Source of the DNA: Branchiostoma lanceolatum
Lineage: Eukaryota > Chordata > Leptocardii > Amphioxiformes > Branchiostomatidae
Length of the DNA: 64,000 nucleotides
Assembly (NCBI RefSeq): GCF_035083965.1
Contig: NC_089723.1
Location: 34,165,193 to 34,229,192, forward strand
Reading direction: 5' to 3'
Positions 1 to 34,715 of the stretch are shown here, piece by piece; position 1 is the stretch's first letter; the number at the start of each line of letters is the position of its first letter. The position numbers and the translations under genes were made by a program. The notes under the pieces were generated by a model. It was not told the DNA's origin. It saw only the letters and a list, made by a program, of their open reading frames with translations, and did not search any database.

Positions 1-1205
1 TGCACGTATGTACGTATATGTATGTATGTGCATATGTAAATATCATTAAATGTCTGCAAAAATGTGAACATTTTACTTGCGTACTTGTGTATGGCTACTA
101 TGTATTTGTCTGCAAGCCGTGTGGGGTATTAAAAACCACGCATAAATGTACTACATCCGGGACAAAGTAAAGCAATGTGCTTTTGAATCATTTTTCGTTA
201 GATGGTTTAACGATAACTTCATTTCCATCTATAAATGCAACTTATACCATGAAAAGAATAAAGTTTAAGTGTGTGTTGCTTTATTTTCTTCTGAAGGGGC
301 TTTAGTGTTAAAGCAGGAACAGACAGTTGAAAAAATGATAGGGTTTTTTTGATTATTTTTTTCTCCCGTACAAAGTTTCGTTATACTTATGCCGGATACA
401 TGAGACGGAGTGTGTGAGATGAATGGGAAATGATATGGCGTCCTCTATCCCTTCGAGCAATGGAATAACCCTTAATTGGTGACAGCCTTTGCTTGTCATT
501 AATACTGAAAGATCAATGAGAAATGTGAATGAATTTCGTTTAGGAAAAGGTTAATTGCTTATAGTGCTTAAAGTGAAATCTACAAAAGGAAGTATATATA
601 TTGCATACATCTATATATCGACTTCATAAACACGATCGATGCTAGTGCGATGGTGACTAGAGTATACACTGAGAGCGGACTTTGGGATATGCATCCAGTT
701 TCGCGATATCTGTTGCGGGATCAGGCGGTATTTCGCGAGACACCATGAAATCCCGAAGAGATTCTGCGAAATCTCGCGAGACTGTGATGCAGATCCCGAA
801 GTCTGTGAGCTATATGTAGATAGCTTGAGTAATGATTTGTAATTATCATGTGACCTAGACGTAAAGTAGGTCAGTTATCTCTACATACTTAACGAGTTCA
901 TCAGTTGCGTGGCTACTGTATCGGTGTGATCGTGACGACAGTGTTACATGTCGGCAAACCTGACAAAACACGTACCGGCTCGCAGTCTTTAGTTACCTAT
1001 TATCGTCCTTTCGTTTCAACACAATCCTCCATCAACAACTGACATACACACACGCACGTAGGGCGTTATATCCCAGAAACGCTTTACGAAGGAGTTGTTG
1101 TTATGAACTCGAAGACGGCTCAACTGGATCGCTTTTTCCTCTGCAGTTGTGTCATGGCAACAGGACACTGGTGTGAAAATGGTGTGAAGGCTGCAGCGCA
1201 GGTGA
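1..1205. other. 5' flank without supported gene
   Basis: No open frame with protein-like composition is seen. The first 50 bases are a TATG/TACG-rich simple sequence. Around 690-790 there is a CpG-bearing stretch with several near-repeats of a TCGCGA/TCCCGAAG type motif. Nothing here is recognised as a transposon or RNA gene. Confidence 0.5.
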
Positions 1206-1416
1206 AAGATGCCATTAGATTGATCTGTCGATGCGGTGGGTCTAAAATGCAGCTTACACGGCGTATCTGAGGGGTAACTGTGATATTTTCACTGGAAACG
1301 CAAATAGATGTCATCCCCAGCCATAGTTACCATCGAAGATACCCTCGTTTTCGACACACAGATTAGTGGACACAGGTAAACAGTACAAAAGGGTTGTATG
1401 CTCAAAACATGTGACA

Positions 1417-1423
1417 TATATAA
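1417..1423 (+). promoter_or_regulatory. Putative TATA box of mucin-like gene 1
   Basis: TATATAA lies 72 bases upstream of the chosen ATG at 1495, a normal distance for a short leader. Motif match only. Confidence 0.35.
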
Positions 1424-1494
1424 CACTCATCGTGCTGGACAGACACACAGAAGGACGTGGCTTGGGATCAATCCTGGAGCACGATTTTTCAAAG

Positions 1495-2198
1495 ATGATC
1501 ACATTTACAGTTTTCACGCTGATGTGCGCGTTGTCCACGTCCAGTGCTCAGTCCTTTACCAAGCCCCCATCTCCGTCGACGCCGCTGATATCAAGCACTG
1601 TTTCCTTACCGAAGTTGCCGAGTACTACTTCAGCCGACCAACTGACAACCACAGCGCAGGATGGAACTACACCACGGGACGTGACAGCCGGAGCAAGTAC
1701 TCCTGATATCAAGACCTCCACTTTCACAGGTCCACCCGGTACTGACAGTACCACGGAATACAACAGTCCTGCTGTACAAGGGTTGCAGACCTGGAAAATC
1801 GCCCTCATCGCAACCGGGGCAAGTCTGGGCGGAATACTCATCATTGGAGGAGTTGGATTCGGCATCTACAAAGCATGTGACAAACGTAAAAGGTGTGTAT
1901 TCTGTATCATATATTTCATTTCTATACTGTCCTTTTCGTAGAAAATCTATCATGTCGATATTGCAATAATTGTCAAAATACATGTATTTCATGTGGGAAA
2001 GTCGGTCATGTCACAGCTTTAACGAGATGTTAAACCATTACAGTAACGGTTTTGTTCTGAAACGAATACGCATATTCCCTAGTATTGATTCAAATGATGT
2101 TGTAATTGCCCTGCAGCGCTCGCGTTGGTTCCCACCATGAGATGGAGTCACAGGAACAGCAAGGACAGAAGCTGTCCACGTCACCTTCAGGTCAATGA
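1495..2198 (+). CDS. Mucin-like single-pass membrane protein 1 (159 aa, 2 exons)
   Basis: Exons 1495-1892 and 2117-2198 join in phase 2 across a 224-base GTGTGT...CAG intron. I chose the ATG at 1495 because it opens a signal peptide (MITFTVFTLMCALSTSSAQ); the same frame is open back to 1366 but the upstream residues look like leader. Residues 21-99 are a Ser/Thr/Pro-rich, probably O-glycosylated ectodomain. Residues 101-125 are a glycine-rich membrane helix (ATGASLGG), followed by CDKRK as stop-transfer. The tail, encoded by the second exon, contains HEMESQEQQ. It is a clear paralogue of the gene at 35706: the VSLPKLP motif, the QTW-IALIA helix start and the tail exon match. Its mucin part is much shorter, and the small intron after the signal peptide seen in the paralogue is not seen here. 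The membrane-protein topology is a prediction; function unknown. Confidence 0.82.
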
Positions 2199-2280
2199 AC
2201 CACCTGTCCAGACTGAACGAGGCGACAGCAAACAAACAAAGACAAACAGAGGACGCATGTATCATGTCCGTAACATTTAA

Positions 2281-4263
2281 TGTGCCTGAACACTTTTTTT
2301 ATGTCAATATGACAATGCTGTAAATCTTAGGTTTAGCTACTATCCTGTATCTTTAAAAGTTGTATTACACTAAGTAGTGACGTGTGATACGTATGAACTA
2401 CTATCCGTGGGTGATTGACAGCAAGAGGCCACGGCTCAGCTGAGTACACTCACGCGTGCTAGTTTATAACAAATCAATCAGTGGGATTTTAATCAAAGAA
2501 TCAAGTCCGATGATTAACGATATAGAAGAAGAAGAACTTTATTGCGCGACGATTGTAACAGGTAGGTCTAAATGAAACTTGCAGATATATGACAATTAGC
2601 TATTTCTAATATCTACCTATTCTAAAGAACTGATATATGAATAACAGTAGAGACAACCTATCTAATAGTGTACATGCTAATGCTCTAGAACAGTACGTTA
2701 GTAACGTTAACTGTATGCTGCGTAGGAATGTATGACATTGTCGCGGTTCTGCAAAGAGTTGTATACAAATAGGCCTACATTCTAAAAATGTGGTAATATC
2801 ATATCAAAAGTCTCTGTTTTGTATCGGACTTACATATAATATGTATGTTGAGGGAGCATTGATTATTTGCATGTTATTGTAGCTGGATTGCTGCCACTAT
2901 GTAGAATCAGACGTGGAAAAGAATGTACTAACTATACTAATGGGCTCGCTACAGAGGCGTTAGCAAAATAGTTCAAGTTCGCAACTACAAGGGTTAGTAT
3001 GGGTACTATCAGATAGATGGATAGATAGATAGATTTAATGCAAAATTGATGTAAAAATTACATCCAAATGTCAATAGCATTTTCGACAAGGACAGGTGAA
3101 CTATTCTATTCATGATTATGTAAAAGAATCTTAACTTCCTTTGTGTATCTATAGTTGTAGAAGAACTGACGAAAGTCCTTGTCCCTTTTTGTGTTAACGA
3201 GGTAATTCTTCTTTTATGTAAGGATTGGAGAACCATTTTATGCACCACTAGATATAAATAAACAAGTACATGTAACGTGAATCAAACTACTATATCGTGG
3301 AAGTTCTGAGTAAAGTTAGACATTAGTAAGTTCGATTCACCTTATGAACTGACAAGGTAAGGTTATAAGATGCATCTCCCTTAAAGTTTATCCTTGTCTG
3401 GCCGTTGGTCTTTACAAGGATAAAAAAGATCATCTAACTACTTGTAGACTAGTCACGTTGCGATCACGCTGAAATCAGAGGCAGCCGAAACTGTTCTAAA
3501 CTGTACATGGTAAGTGTTGGTGATGTCGCCATGCCGAATTTGCCGAAATACTGTAAGTAAAATTGCTCGAAGAGCAACTGCATAAAAGTTTATCCAGTTG
3601 CTTGGGTAACTGTCTTTTTGCGTATCTTACTACCTGGATGTCTAATCTTCTCTAGTCTTGTTGGTTTAGTAATGTAATGTGTTTGTTATAATTACGACTC
3701 CACGAAGTAAAGTACATGTCTATATCATGTACTGCCACTAATGGAGATCTCTCAAATAAACAATAACCTTCACACTTCAATATCAATGTAGTAGTAGTCC
3801 ACTGTTTTCTACTGCTGCAGTAGTTGAAACATCCTGCAGTTGCATTCAGTCTTTCTTCAGTCCCTTCCACTTTGTCCGATTCGCCGCGAGCTTCCTTAGC
3901 TCCCGTAAATTTCTTTCTTTCTGACTATATTAATGTTGATATAAGAAATTCTGTGTGTTGCTCAAATTTGCGGAAGGCCAAATGGAATGCGTCTCGAGGC
4001 CAGGCAAACGTGATTTCCTCATCAGTGTACAAACACACGTGTGATAGGCCGCGGTCGAACTTTAGCCTGGAAGCAAATGAACTGATAAGAGGTCCATTAT
4101 TTTGATAATCGTAGTTGTATGTAATTCTTAAAATCATCGCCTGAGGCCTAGCGTTCGTGTCGTCAGGAATGTGTTTTGATATACATTGAATACTGCGGGT
4201 GACTTCCAAGCCACCAGATATCGTTTCAGTGCGTACGTGTCTGGTCATTGGTTGCCATAGGCG
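2281..4263. other. 3' flank and intergenic DNA
   Basis: No supported gene. The stretch 3110-3215 shares a short palindrome-bearing sequence (GTTGTAGAAG, GAAAGTCCTTGT-like) with 11470-11545, so both are probably 3' ends of the same LINE family. A (GATA)n tract sits near 3012-3034. The distal part belongs to the segmental duplication shared with 35.5-38.3 kb. Confidence 0.5.
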
Positions 4264-4466
4264 TTAGAGCCTGTTCACACTTGTGCGTATATTCCAGTGC
4301 GTGCGAGTTGCGCATCAACATTTTTTTGGTTTAAGTAAAGTTTGAGGGGAAGATGTTGTTTTTTTCACTTTGACCTACCGTTCGGCCTCAAACTTGACCT
4401 AAACCAAAAACATGTTAATACGCAACTTCTGCGGACTTGTATATTCGCATAAGTGTGACAGGGGCT
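4264..4466. mobile_element. Palindromic MITE, copy 1
   Basis: The left arm (about 4264-4352: TTAGAGCC, TGTTCACAC, GTGCGTATAT, then AAAGTTTGAGG) is the imperfect reverse complement of the right arm (about 4385-4466: CCTCAAACTT, ACCAAAAACATG, TTCGCATAAGTGTGAC). Arms are about 80 bases with a short spacer, so the strand could fold into one hairpin. No coding capacity: a non-autonomous foldback-type DNA transposon. The word TTAGAGCC recurs at the junction with the next copy. Confidence 0.7.
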
Positions 4467-4733
4467 TTAGAGCCCGTTCACACGTGTGCATATATTAAAG
4501 TGCGTATGAGTTACGTATTAACATTTCTTTGCTTTTGGTAAAGTTTGAGGTGTAAGAACTTATATTATCGGAAGAAGCCATTTTTCGGTTGGATAGCCAG
4601 ACAGGACAACGGTGGATTCTCCGCAAAATTTACCTAGATCAAACAAGTTCTCCGCAAACTTTACCTGGACCAAAAATGTTGATACGCAATTCATGCGGAC
4701 TTGAGTATACGCAAACGTGTAAACTGGCCCTTA
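4467..4733. mobile_element. Palindromic MITE, copy 2, directly abutting copy 1
   Basis: Same arm sequences as the preceding copy: left arm 4467-4551, right arm about 4653-4733. The middle is longer and includes a short internal near-duplication of the right arm start (AAATTTACCTAGATCAA near 4626 versus AAACTTTACCTGGACCAA near 4655). The head-to-tail arrangement suggests either insertion into the same preferred site or local duplication. The small open frame across 4589-4861 is an accident of the element. Confidence 0.62.
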
Positions 4734-4959
4734 TTGGATGTAGGGGCTGCAGGAAAAGGTCGTACAACAACTGCCCCCGACTATTCCCAGAGTTTTCCTG
4801 GAACTCTGTTGACGCGGCGCGGCCATCGTTAGCCGGTCCCAGTCTCAAGGGGTCGGCTTAGCGGTGTTTTACCGTGCCCAGTCTGCTTTACTGAACCGTT
4901 TCTGATAGCCTTTCTACTTCGGCTGCCACCCTACTTCCGCCGTAATTTAATCCAAGGCC

Positions 4960-5288
4960 GTAAACCAACACCCCGAGCGGGCTAAGCTGTCTGGGCGGGC
5001 GGGTGTCACTCCCAGCGCCGTAGAGATATCGGGGAGCCCCCGAGGGTATGGTTTCCAGGCTAGGCGATCGTTGGCGCGCAGAGCTCGGGGATCCGCCGCG
5101 GGCACGTCTGTGTAGCGGTGCGCAGCTGCAAGTGGATCGGGGAGAGGCTGTCGCAGAGCCCGAGCATCCGCACAGCTCGGCCCGGGGAGTGGGCCTGGAT
5201 GGACGAGCTGCTGGCCGCGCAGTGGACTCAGTACGGACTGCAGAGTAGCCTGGACTTCGGTGTTCCTCTCGACATAGACAGCGAGTGA
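4960..5288 (+). other. GC-rich CpG block with possible terminal exon
   Basis: Base composition changes sharply to GC- and CpG-rich against AT-rich surroundings. One frame stays open from about 5066 to a TGA at 5286-5288 and ends with a protein-like stretch (WMDELLAAQW, then LDFGVPLDID). A possible acceptor (GGCTAG) is at about 5060. I recognise no domain and no partner exon. It may be a last exon of an unknown gene, a retrocopy remnant or a CpG island. Low certainty. Confidence 0.25.
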
Positions 5289-5660
5289 AAAATGACTAAA
5301 ATTGACGTTTCAAGCTAGATATGGTTTATAGGAAACATGTTCGATCACCGAATCAATATGAATTTTAAACTTCTCATTGAATCTCCATCGCAACCAATCA
5401 GGGATGTCGTAGAAACTTTTACAGGGACAGAGTTTCAATAGAGAGGAAGTCCCCATATTCACTATTTGGGAGGAATTAGCCGGGGGGATGAAAATAGAAA
5501 GAAAAGGATTTTCAAACTATATGCAGGAAACGACCACACAGTGGTCTCAGTACAAACTAGACGGTACTGACTTTCAATCGACATATAAAACTCCATCGCC
5601 AGCAGACTTTTAGAGTTTCAACAGAGAGGAAGTCCGCATATTCACTGTTTGTGCATTGGG
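5217..5660. repeat. Degenerate partial tandem duplication after the GC block
   Basis: Words around 5217-5280 (GCAGTGGACTCAGTAC, CTCGACATA) recur altered at 5537-5590 (ACAGTGGTCTCAGTAC, ATCGACATA). A second pair, AGTTTCAATAGAGAGGAAGTC near 5430 and AGTTTCAACAGAGAGGAAGTC near 5614, follows at a shorter spacing. The second copy lacks about 135 bases of the first and has lost its reading frame. Confidence 0.55.
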
Positions 5661-7458
5661 GTGCCTAGGATATATGCCCACAGGACTCTAGTTACACTTT
5701 TGGCATACATTCTCTACTTTATAAAAATGCGATTCTGAGTTTTTTTTTCTAGCTGTATTCGGACAAAAATATGTATTGTGGGTTCCTGCGCCATAAAATG
5801 AAAGCCAAATGACCTGCATTCTGGTATGGTGGTAGCTTTGGCACTAGATATAGGGGGTGGGGATAATGTTGAAAAGTCCATTTAGCATGGGGTTATCTTG
5901 ATTCTTTTACTGGGGTTCGAATTCTAAAAAAAAAGTTTCCATTTCCTGGGATGATTTTGGTATAGTCTATTTGTGAATATCGGCGTTTTCTTTTTTCACA
6001 ACCAGAAAATGCTCACCTGCTGACGTTTCATCGGTGTCTGTCAGACACTTCGGAAGTCTGTTTATGGGTAGAAGTAACTTTAGGATGGTCCTTTTCTGCA
6101 AAAGGCTGATGTGAAAGAGTCCACTTTGCATGGGCATGGGCAGGGGGATGGAGTGAATATGCTATATTTGCTCGCAAATGTGATTTTTATAAGTTTTTCG
6201 GATTATATCATATGAATAAAAAATGAATCAGTTTTAAACCAAAGAACACTGAAAAACAATATTACAAAGGAAGCATATTGGGCGCCTGTTAATTTTTTTA
6301 GAACAACATTGAAAAATAGGTACATACATGTACAAGTCCAGACACGGAATTTGGCGTAGTCAATTTTCATACAGTTAGGGTCATTTATGGGGCAGCGTTT
6401 ATAATGTATTTGCTAACAGATGTTGCTTTCCTTACACTGGCAGTTGAGGATAACATATTGTTAGCTTGAAACATGCATGTGCTAACTTTGCTAGAATGTC
6501 GACCTTTCTACTGTTATAGTATTTGAAATATTGTAGTTAAATCCCTCAACCCCTTCCCCACAAGTGTAACAGTCCGCGCATGCGTACTGAGCCATGCTTT
6601 GTCTGGATGAGGAGACCATGCCCAAATAGACGAGTTTGATTGTACTCTGCGTGTCTGTGCAATCCATTGTCATCCCTGTGTTCAGAGCAAGGACCTCCTT
6701 GTTCAGAGTAAGTGGGAACCGAGGCTGATTGACATCTAACTGTCATGTTTGGGGCATTAAGAAAGAAGCGGACACACGATTTGGAACGGCAACTGCAAGT
6801 TTATTCAGCTATGAAAGGAATAAATGATACTTTCTACAATATACTAGAGAAAAAAAGCACACAATAAAACGTGTGACTTTGATAATATGAAATAAAACAT
6901 GCAAATTGTTTTGGTTGCGTCGTCACCAAATTCATCCTTAGAGGTTCACTAACTCCACAAATGCTAGCATTACTTTAAAATTTGTGTTATATATTGTAAG
7001 CATTGACTGTGTATGATCTGTTACGTAGTTCATGTGAATCTATTGTTTAAAGTGGTTTTATGGTGAAATATGGAAGATATATAAAGATACTGATAGGCTG
7101 TTTTATTAACCCATCAACTGACAAATGTTAACAAAGCGGTGACTGCTATCTTTATATGATATCGGTTAATTATATTGCTTTATTGTTTCCATTATGCCGA
7201 GCTATTATCGGTTGGTGGTATACGTGGACGTCGATTAAGATATATGATTAACTTAGAATAACAAATATTAAAAGTAAATATCTTAGATATCCGTAATCCT
7301 TATCAGGTGTAAACTACGAGCTTCTCAACCATTAAACTACATAGGTCTTGGCTGTTTTTAATTTAAAAAGCGTATTTTCTCCCAATACGTTAGATTCCTT
7401 GTCATTGTGTTGGAGAACGCGCTTTGTTTCGAACAAGACGCGAATGTCGGAACTACCT
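5661..7458. other. Intergenic, nothing recognised
   Basis: AT-rich sequence; short open frames at 6491-6746 on the minus strand have no recognisable composition or splice context. No repeat or RNA structure was noticed. Confidence 0.45.
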
Positions 7459-7634
7459 ATGACGTCAGGATGGCTACGATGAAGGTTATGACCAGCAATG
7501 ACGTCATGGATGCTATGGTGATGGTTATGACTATCTATGACGTCAGGATGGCTACGGTGATGGCTACGCTTATGCATGATGTCAGGATAGCTATGGTGAT
7601 GATTGTGTTTAGTTATGATGTCACGATGGGTAGG
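7459..7634. repeat. 39-bp minisatellite carrying TGACGTCA-type sites
   Basis: Four full units of exactly 39 bases start at 7459, 7498, 7537 and 7576, plus a partial fifth at 7615. Each starts ATGAYGTCA; three carry the palindrome TGACGTCA (the CREB/ATF consensus) and later ones have decayed to TGATGTCA. Because 39 is a multiple of 3, an open frame persists on both strands, but it looks like a by-product. Confidence 0.85.
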
Positions 7635-9339
7635 AATGGTTGAAAAGCAGGTATGCCTGAGAGCTACGAATGGGCAACACGGTGACGTAGTGTCAGGCTA
7701 TTGTCGTCATGGAGTAACCGTGCCGCCGACTAGTTATTCATATCGAGATTATATAGTAAGATAATGATAACATAAAGATTTTAGTATGATTTATCGACAA
7801 ATGTCGTGTAATCGGTTGGTTCGTAAATCAAAAGAAGATTTCGCCAGGGCTTCCACGAAAATGTATATCTACCATCCTAAGCACAATGCTGGGCCTCGCA
7901 CGTAATTGTAGTTTCTTTTTTCATGTTCACCTTCGCTAAGAAGGTGTTGTCTTAGCTGTTGTGTGTTTGTATCGGTGTTTATTGTTAAACAGTGAAACTC
8001 GAGTAGCTATAGAAAGATTGTCGTAATATTTGTGAATTAGGTCTTGACCAATATAAGAATATTACCTTTTGTGTCCCTTGGCAGCTTTTTTTGCTGAGAA
8101 ATTTATCCCGTTTATAATCTTCCCTGTTCTCCTGCACGTCCAATAACAGTGTTTGAGTCATTTTCGCAAGGTGTATTACATACTTACAGCCCCCCCCCCG
8201 GTATTTCAGTGCCCAACATTGTGGCGCAGTTGCCGTTATGCCCACCGAAGTTAATGTCCACTTTCTTCCGGTGGTGGTCTGTTTCGTTGAGATCATTGAC
8301 ATATGATTGAGGGATCATTATATGACATTGGCGACCATAAAAAGGCCTACAAGATTATTGAAAATAGTCAAGAGACCCTGTGGATGCTTTTATTGTGTTT
8401 GCGTAGATTGAAATGGTTCATTAAATTCGGTGAGCCTATAACTTTATATTTCATTACCATTACATCATATTTCTTTTTTATTCCATTTCTAAGTAACGAC
8501 TATTGTGATGAGTTTTTGCTGGTACATGTGTGTTTACAGAAGTGGCATTCTATCTTATGATTACGTTAGACTCCTTTGGGATGAACATTATTTGTACTCT
8601 ACTAGCAACCTGGAAATTTTGAAAGAAAGTTGGGACGACTCGTGCTTGAGGTCCTCACGGTTTCAGTGAGCTCCATCCAGCACCAGTGGCAGTCATCAGC
8701 CTGGGAGGATAGACAGAACAAAGGAAATGTTACCATGCAAATTGGAAATCGAAACGGCAAAGCCCTTGAACACACCAAGCAGCGAATAATTTACCAAATA
8801 ACGTCGTTTAACTTACCGATTTTATATTCATAATATAAGAAATCTTAAATCCATTTCCTAAGGACAATCTCCTAGCTTCTCTAAATCTGAAGATGCTTCA
8901 ACTTCATGACAACTTTTATGCTAAAGCCACGCGCACATTTCCAAATGAGCGCCCGGCGGGCAGCTGGCGGGGACGATAATCATAATATAAAAGACATCGA
9001 AACACACAAAATGTAAAGAAAATTAGTCATGAGCAGAATTATATTTGTCTTAACGTTTTGCACACTTTTATTTTTGTCCCCAGGCATCATCCAAGTTCTT
9101 AATCGGTTTGCTTTTGTAAATGGGGGAGGAGGTGTCTAAGGAAATGAATTTGACTCCGCAACGCATATGCGCACACGTCATCACTTTTATTCATACACTT
9201 ACGGATCAAGAGAGGCATGATGAAAATATAATGTCCCTCGATGTAGGCAAAATTGTTCTCATACCAGAAACACTAGCGTTTACGTTGCTGACAAAACAAT
9301 GATCCGATCATGACAAAAATATTTCCATGTCAACAGCAA
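7635..9339. other. Intergenic, no supported gene
   Basis: Several short open frames (7985-8302 minus, 8303-8560 plus, 8630-8833 plus) are not supported by splice sites or composition. A C-run occurs near 8191-8199. The 3' UTR of the MACPF-tectonin gene may extend into the upper part, to the candidate poly(A) signal at 9186-9191. Confidence 0.4.
9186..9191 (-). other. Candidate poly(A) signal for tectonin cassette B
   Basis: The plus strand reads TTTATT, i.e. AATAAA on the minus strand, about 330 bases beyond the cassette B stop codon. It is the first such hexamer I noticed downstream; no comparable one was seen close behind the cassette A stop. Confidence 0.3.
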
Positions 9340-9517
9340 CCGGTGACAAATTGTAATGCAAGATCTGGTTAACTCCTGTGATACGGCCTATTTCTACCAC
9401 TCTCCGAGCCACCTACGCAGTCTGGAATAAATCTGTCCGGATATACAGCTTGCACTGTTCAGTGAAAACCTGGTGTGTAATACAAATAAAGAATACAATA
9501 CAAAGCCGCTAGGAGGC

Positions 9518-32513
<22,996 letters not shown>

Positions 32514-32744
32514 GTTGGAGGCCCGCAGACACAGGTAGACTCGGCAGAACTGGGGAGCGAACAGATCCCTATATTAGTCATGCTTTGGTCACATTGAAAC
32601 ATGTGAAACACTCAACATATCTTGACTTGAAAATTTGTCCACTGAAATGGTTTTCCAAATAATGAATAAAGTCCCTTAATCTTTTGGCTCGTAACAAAAA
32701 AGAAGCAGAAGCCAAAAGAGTGTGCTTCCGAGATATCTACTTAC

Positions 32745-32904
32745 AAGAGCAATCCGCTCTTGAAACTCTGTCGGCAACCCTCGGTAGTTGTCGGATGAGT
32801 CCTATCGGCTGTTCTGGTGCCGAGAGTTCGGTGGTACGTAGAGATTCGGCCGGAGCCGAGAGTTCTGTCTTCTTTAGGGTCTCGTCAAGAGCCGAATCAG
32901 AATG
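32745..32904 (-). promoter_or_regulatory. Probable 5' UTR exon of the MACPF gene
   Basis: On the minus strand a strong donor (CTT then GTAAGTAG) ends at 32745 and faces the acceptor at 32549. A TATAA lies at 32934-32930 and an initiator-like TCATTCT near 32905-32899 about 28 bases below it. The exon contains imperfect direct repeats of CCGAACTCTCGG type. Transcription start is inferred from motifs only. Confidence 0.4.
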
Positions 32905-32929
32905 AGCAGATGAGGTGGAAAAGAGGCTG

Positions 32930-32934
32930 TTATA
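32930..32934 (-). promoter_or_regulatory. TATA-like element of the MACPF gene
   Basis: TATAA on the minus strand about 28 bases above an initiator-like sequence and upstream of the proposed leader exon. Confidence 0.3.
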
Positions 32935-33619
32935 CTGCTTATTTCTGGTCACTGATTGGTGCAAAATGATGTAAACCATCAACAACATAACGTCATCCGT
33001 CACGTGACCCTGCCAACGTGGCCGCGGCACAACAGCTCTATAGGCGGGGGTTCAACGTCCTTTACCCTCGGAAGGCTCATTCATTACTGAATTTGTCAAT
33101 GGGAGACGAAGAGACCATTGAAGAAGGTCTTTTAGCTCGTTTGAGGCGTAATTCTTGACCAAGCAGTAGTTGAATTTTATGTGCTAGTTGATCTACCCGT
33201 TTCTAAAGATAACAATTTAAATGTTCAGTAGTTGCCCCTACGTTCTAAGTCGTCTTCAAAATGCGGTATCACTGTTTTTGATAATTTGATAATTTCATTT
33301 TATGTATTTGTTTCTATTTTCTACCTGTCCTATTGTAATACTGGTGCTCTGTACCATCGCCAGCACATACGGGAATAGCGGATTAACTACTATTGAGCTT
33401 CCGACTTCTGAAGCGTTTCTTGCATGTATATTTTAGTACATTTGAAGGCACATCTCACACTCACCACCGACTTGGAAAATGGGGCCTGATTTACCTTAGC
33501 AGTAAATGTGGTAAAGCACAGACATAACGAAGTTCTAAAACCTTGAGGAAAATGCGAAAAGTTTCATTTTTACATGAGATAGGGTTGATGACCAGCGGTT
33601 CCAGACCAGCAACTTGTCC

Positions 33620-34715
33620 TAGAGTCAGTATTGTACATGTAGATATCACTACTACGCAGATCTATAACTCTGGATTAAAGGGGAGAGACTCCGTTGGATA
33701 GTAAAATACTACAAAATGTACCCACGCAACCGATCAATCGTTACAGTCTGTATAATTAGAAGTTACTTTGCCTGAATTTGTGAATGTTTTCAAGGTTAAA
33801 TGTAGCTAGGCCGTCCTGTCCCGTGCCTCTGCCCCCAAAACAACAGGCTGTGTGCGAAAACAAGATATCATTAATCGTGGTGACAGATCATAACAATTAA
33901 ACAATACCTTGTATCTTTATGTTTGTATCTATAATATTTCCAAAATGTGCGTCTATGTCGTAGGGCCTTGAAACACCAAGCATTGTTCAAGGATTAGTTT
34001 TGTCTTGTCTCTGTGTTGTACATGTAAATATCATCACTACGAAGACCTATAACTCTGGACCAAAGGATAGAGACTCCGTTGGATAGTGAAATATTGCAAA
34101 TGTTACCAACCGATCATAACAGTATATTTGATTAAAAGATAGTTTGCCTGTTTTTGTGAATGTATTGGAGCCATCCCGCCTTGCCCCGTGCCCAAAGCAA
34201 CAGGCCGTGTCGAAAACAAGATATCATTAATCGTGGTGACAGATCATAACAATTAAACAATACATAGTATCTTTATGTTTATATCTATGATATTTCCAAA
34301 ATGAGCTACCCGGGCGTCTATGCGGTAGGGCCACGAAACACCGAGCCTTGTTCAACAATGTTTTTTGTCTTCCCCAACACGTTTTTTTTCTTGTTGTATT
34401 GATATAAATGCGATATGTATGCTTTTAACGTTGATGTTAACATGTGCAAATAAATACATTTAAATCAAAATCAAATTAACCTTGCCCTGTCCAGTACTTA
34501 AGTTTTCAAGGTTAGCTAGCCCGACCTGTCCCGTGCCTGTGCCGAAAAACAACATGATGTGTGCTAAAACAAGATATCATTAATCGTTGTGACAGATCAT
34601 AACTATTAGACAATACATTGTATCTTTATGTTTATATCTATGATATTTCCAAAATGAGCTACCCGGGTGCCTATGCGGTAGGGCCCCGAAACACCACGTC
34701 CTGTCAAATACAGCT
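33620..34715. repeat. Three tandem copies of a non-coding unit of about 350 bp
   Basis: Copies begin near 33629, 34014 and (5'-shortened) 34497. Shared words in order: TTGTACATGTA, TATAACTCTGGA, GAGACTCCGTTGGATAGT, CCTGTCCCGTGCC, AAACAAGATATCATTAATCG, GTATCTTTATGTTT, ATATTTCCAAAATG, TAGGGCC and GAAACACC. No open frame is conserved between copies. Confidence 0.85.

Larger units (their letters stand above)
1206..4104. repeat. Segmental duplication, copy 1 (mucin-like gene 1)
   Basis: This roughly 2.9-kb block is homologous to 35484-38298. Matching landmarks in the same order are: an upstream stretch with the shared words GGGTCTAAAATGCA and AGCCATAGTTAC; the whole coding gene; the tail exon beginning CGCTCG; a 3' stretch (about 2285-2330 versus 37320-37375); and a distal stretch containing CGAACTTTA, AACTGATAA and AGGTCCATTA (about 4042-4104 versus 38240-38298). 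The gene-start to distal-landmark distance is about 2.56 kb in both copies. Boundaries are approximate. Confidence 0.75.

Noticed and set aside
8170-8302. Minus-strand stretch with a protein-like second frame (VDINFGGHNGNCATMLG)
   Set aside because: Short, broken by a C-run, no splice partners and no recognised family; possibly a chance frame or a tiny pseudogene fragment.
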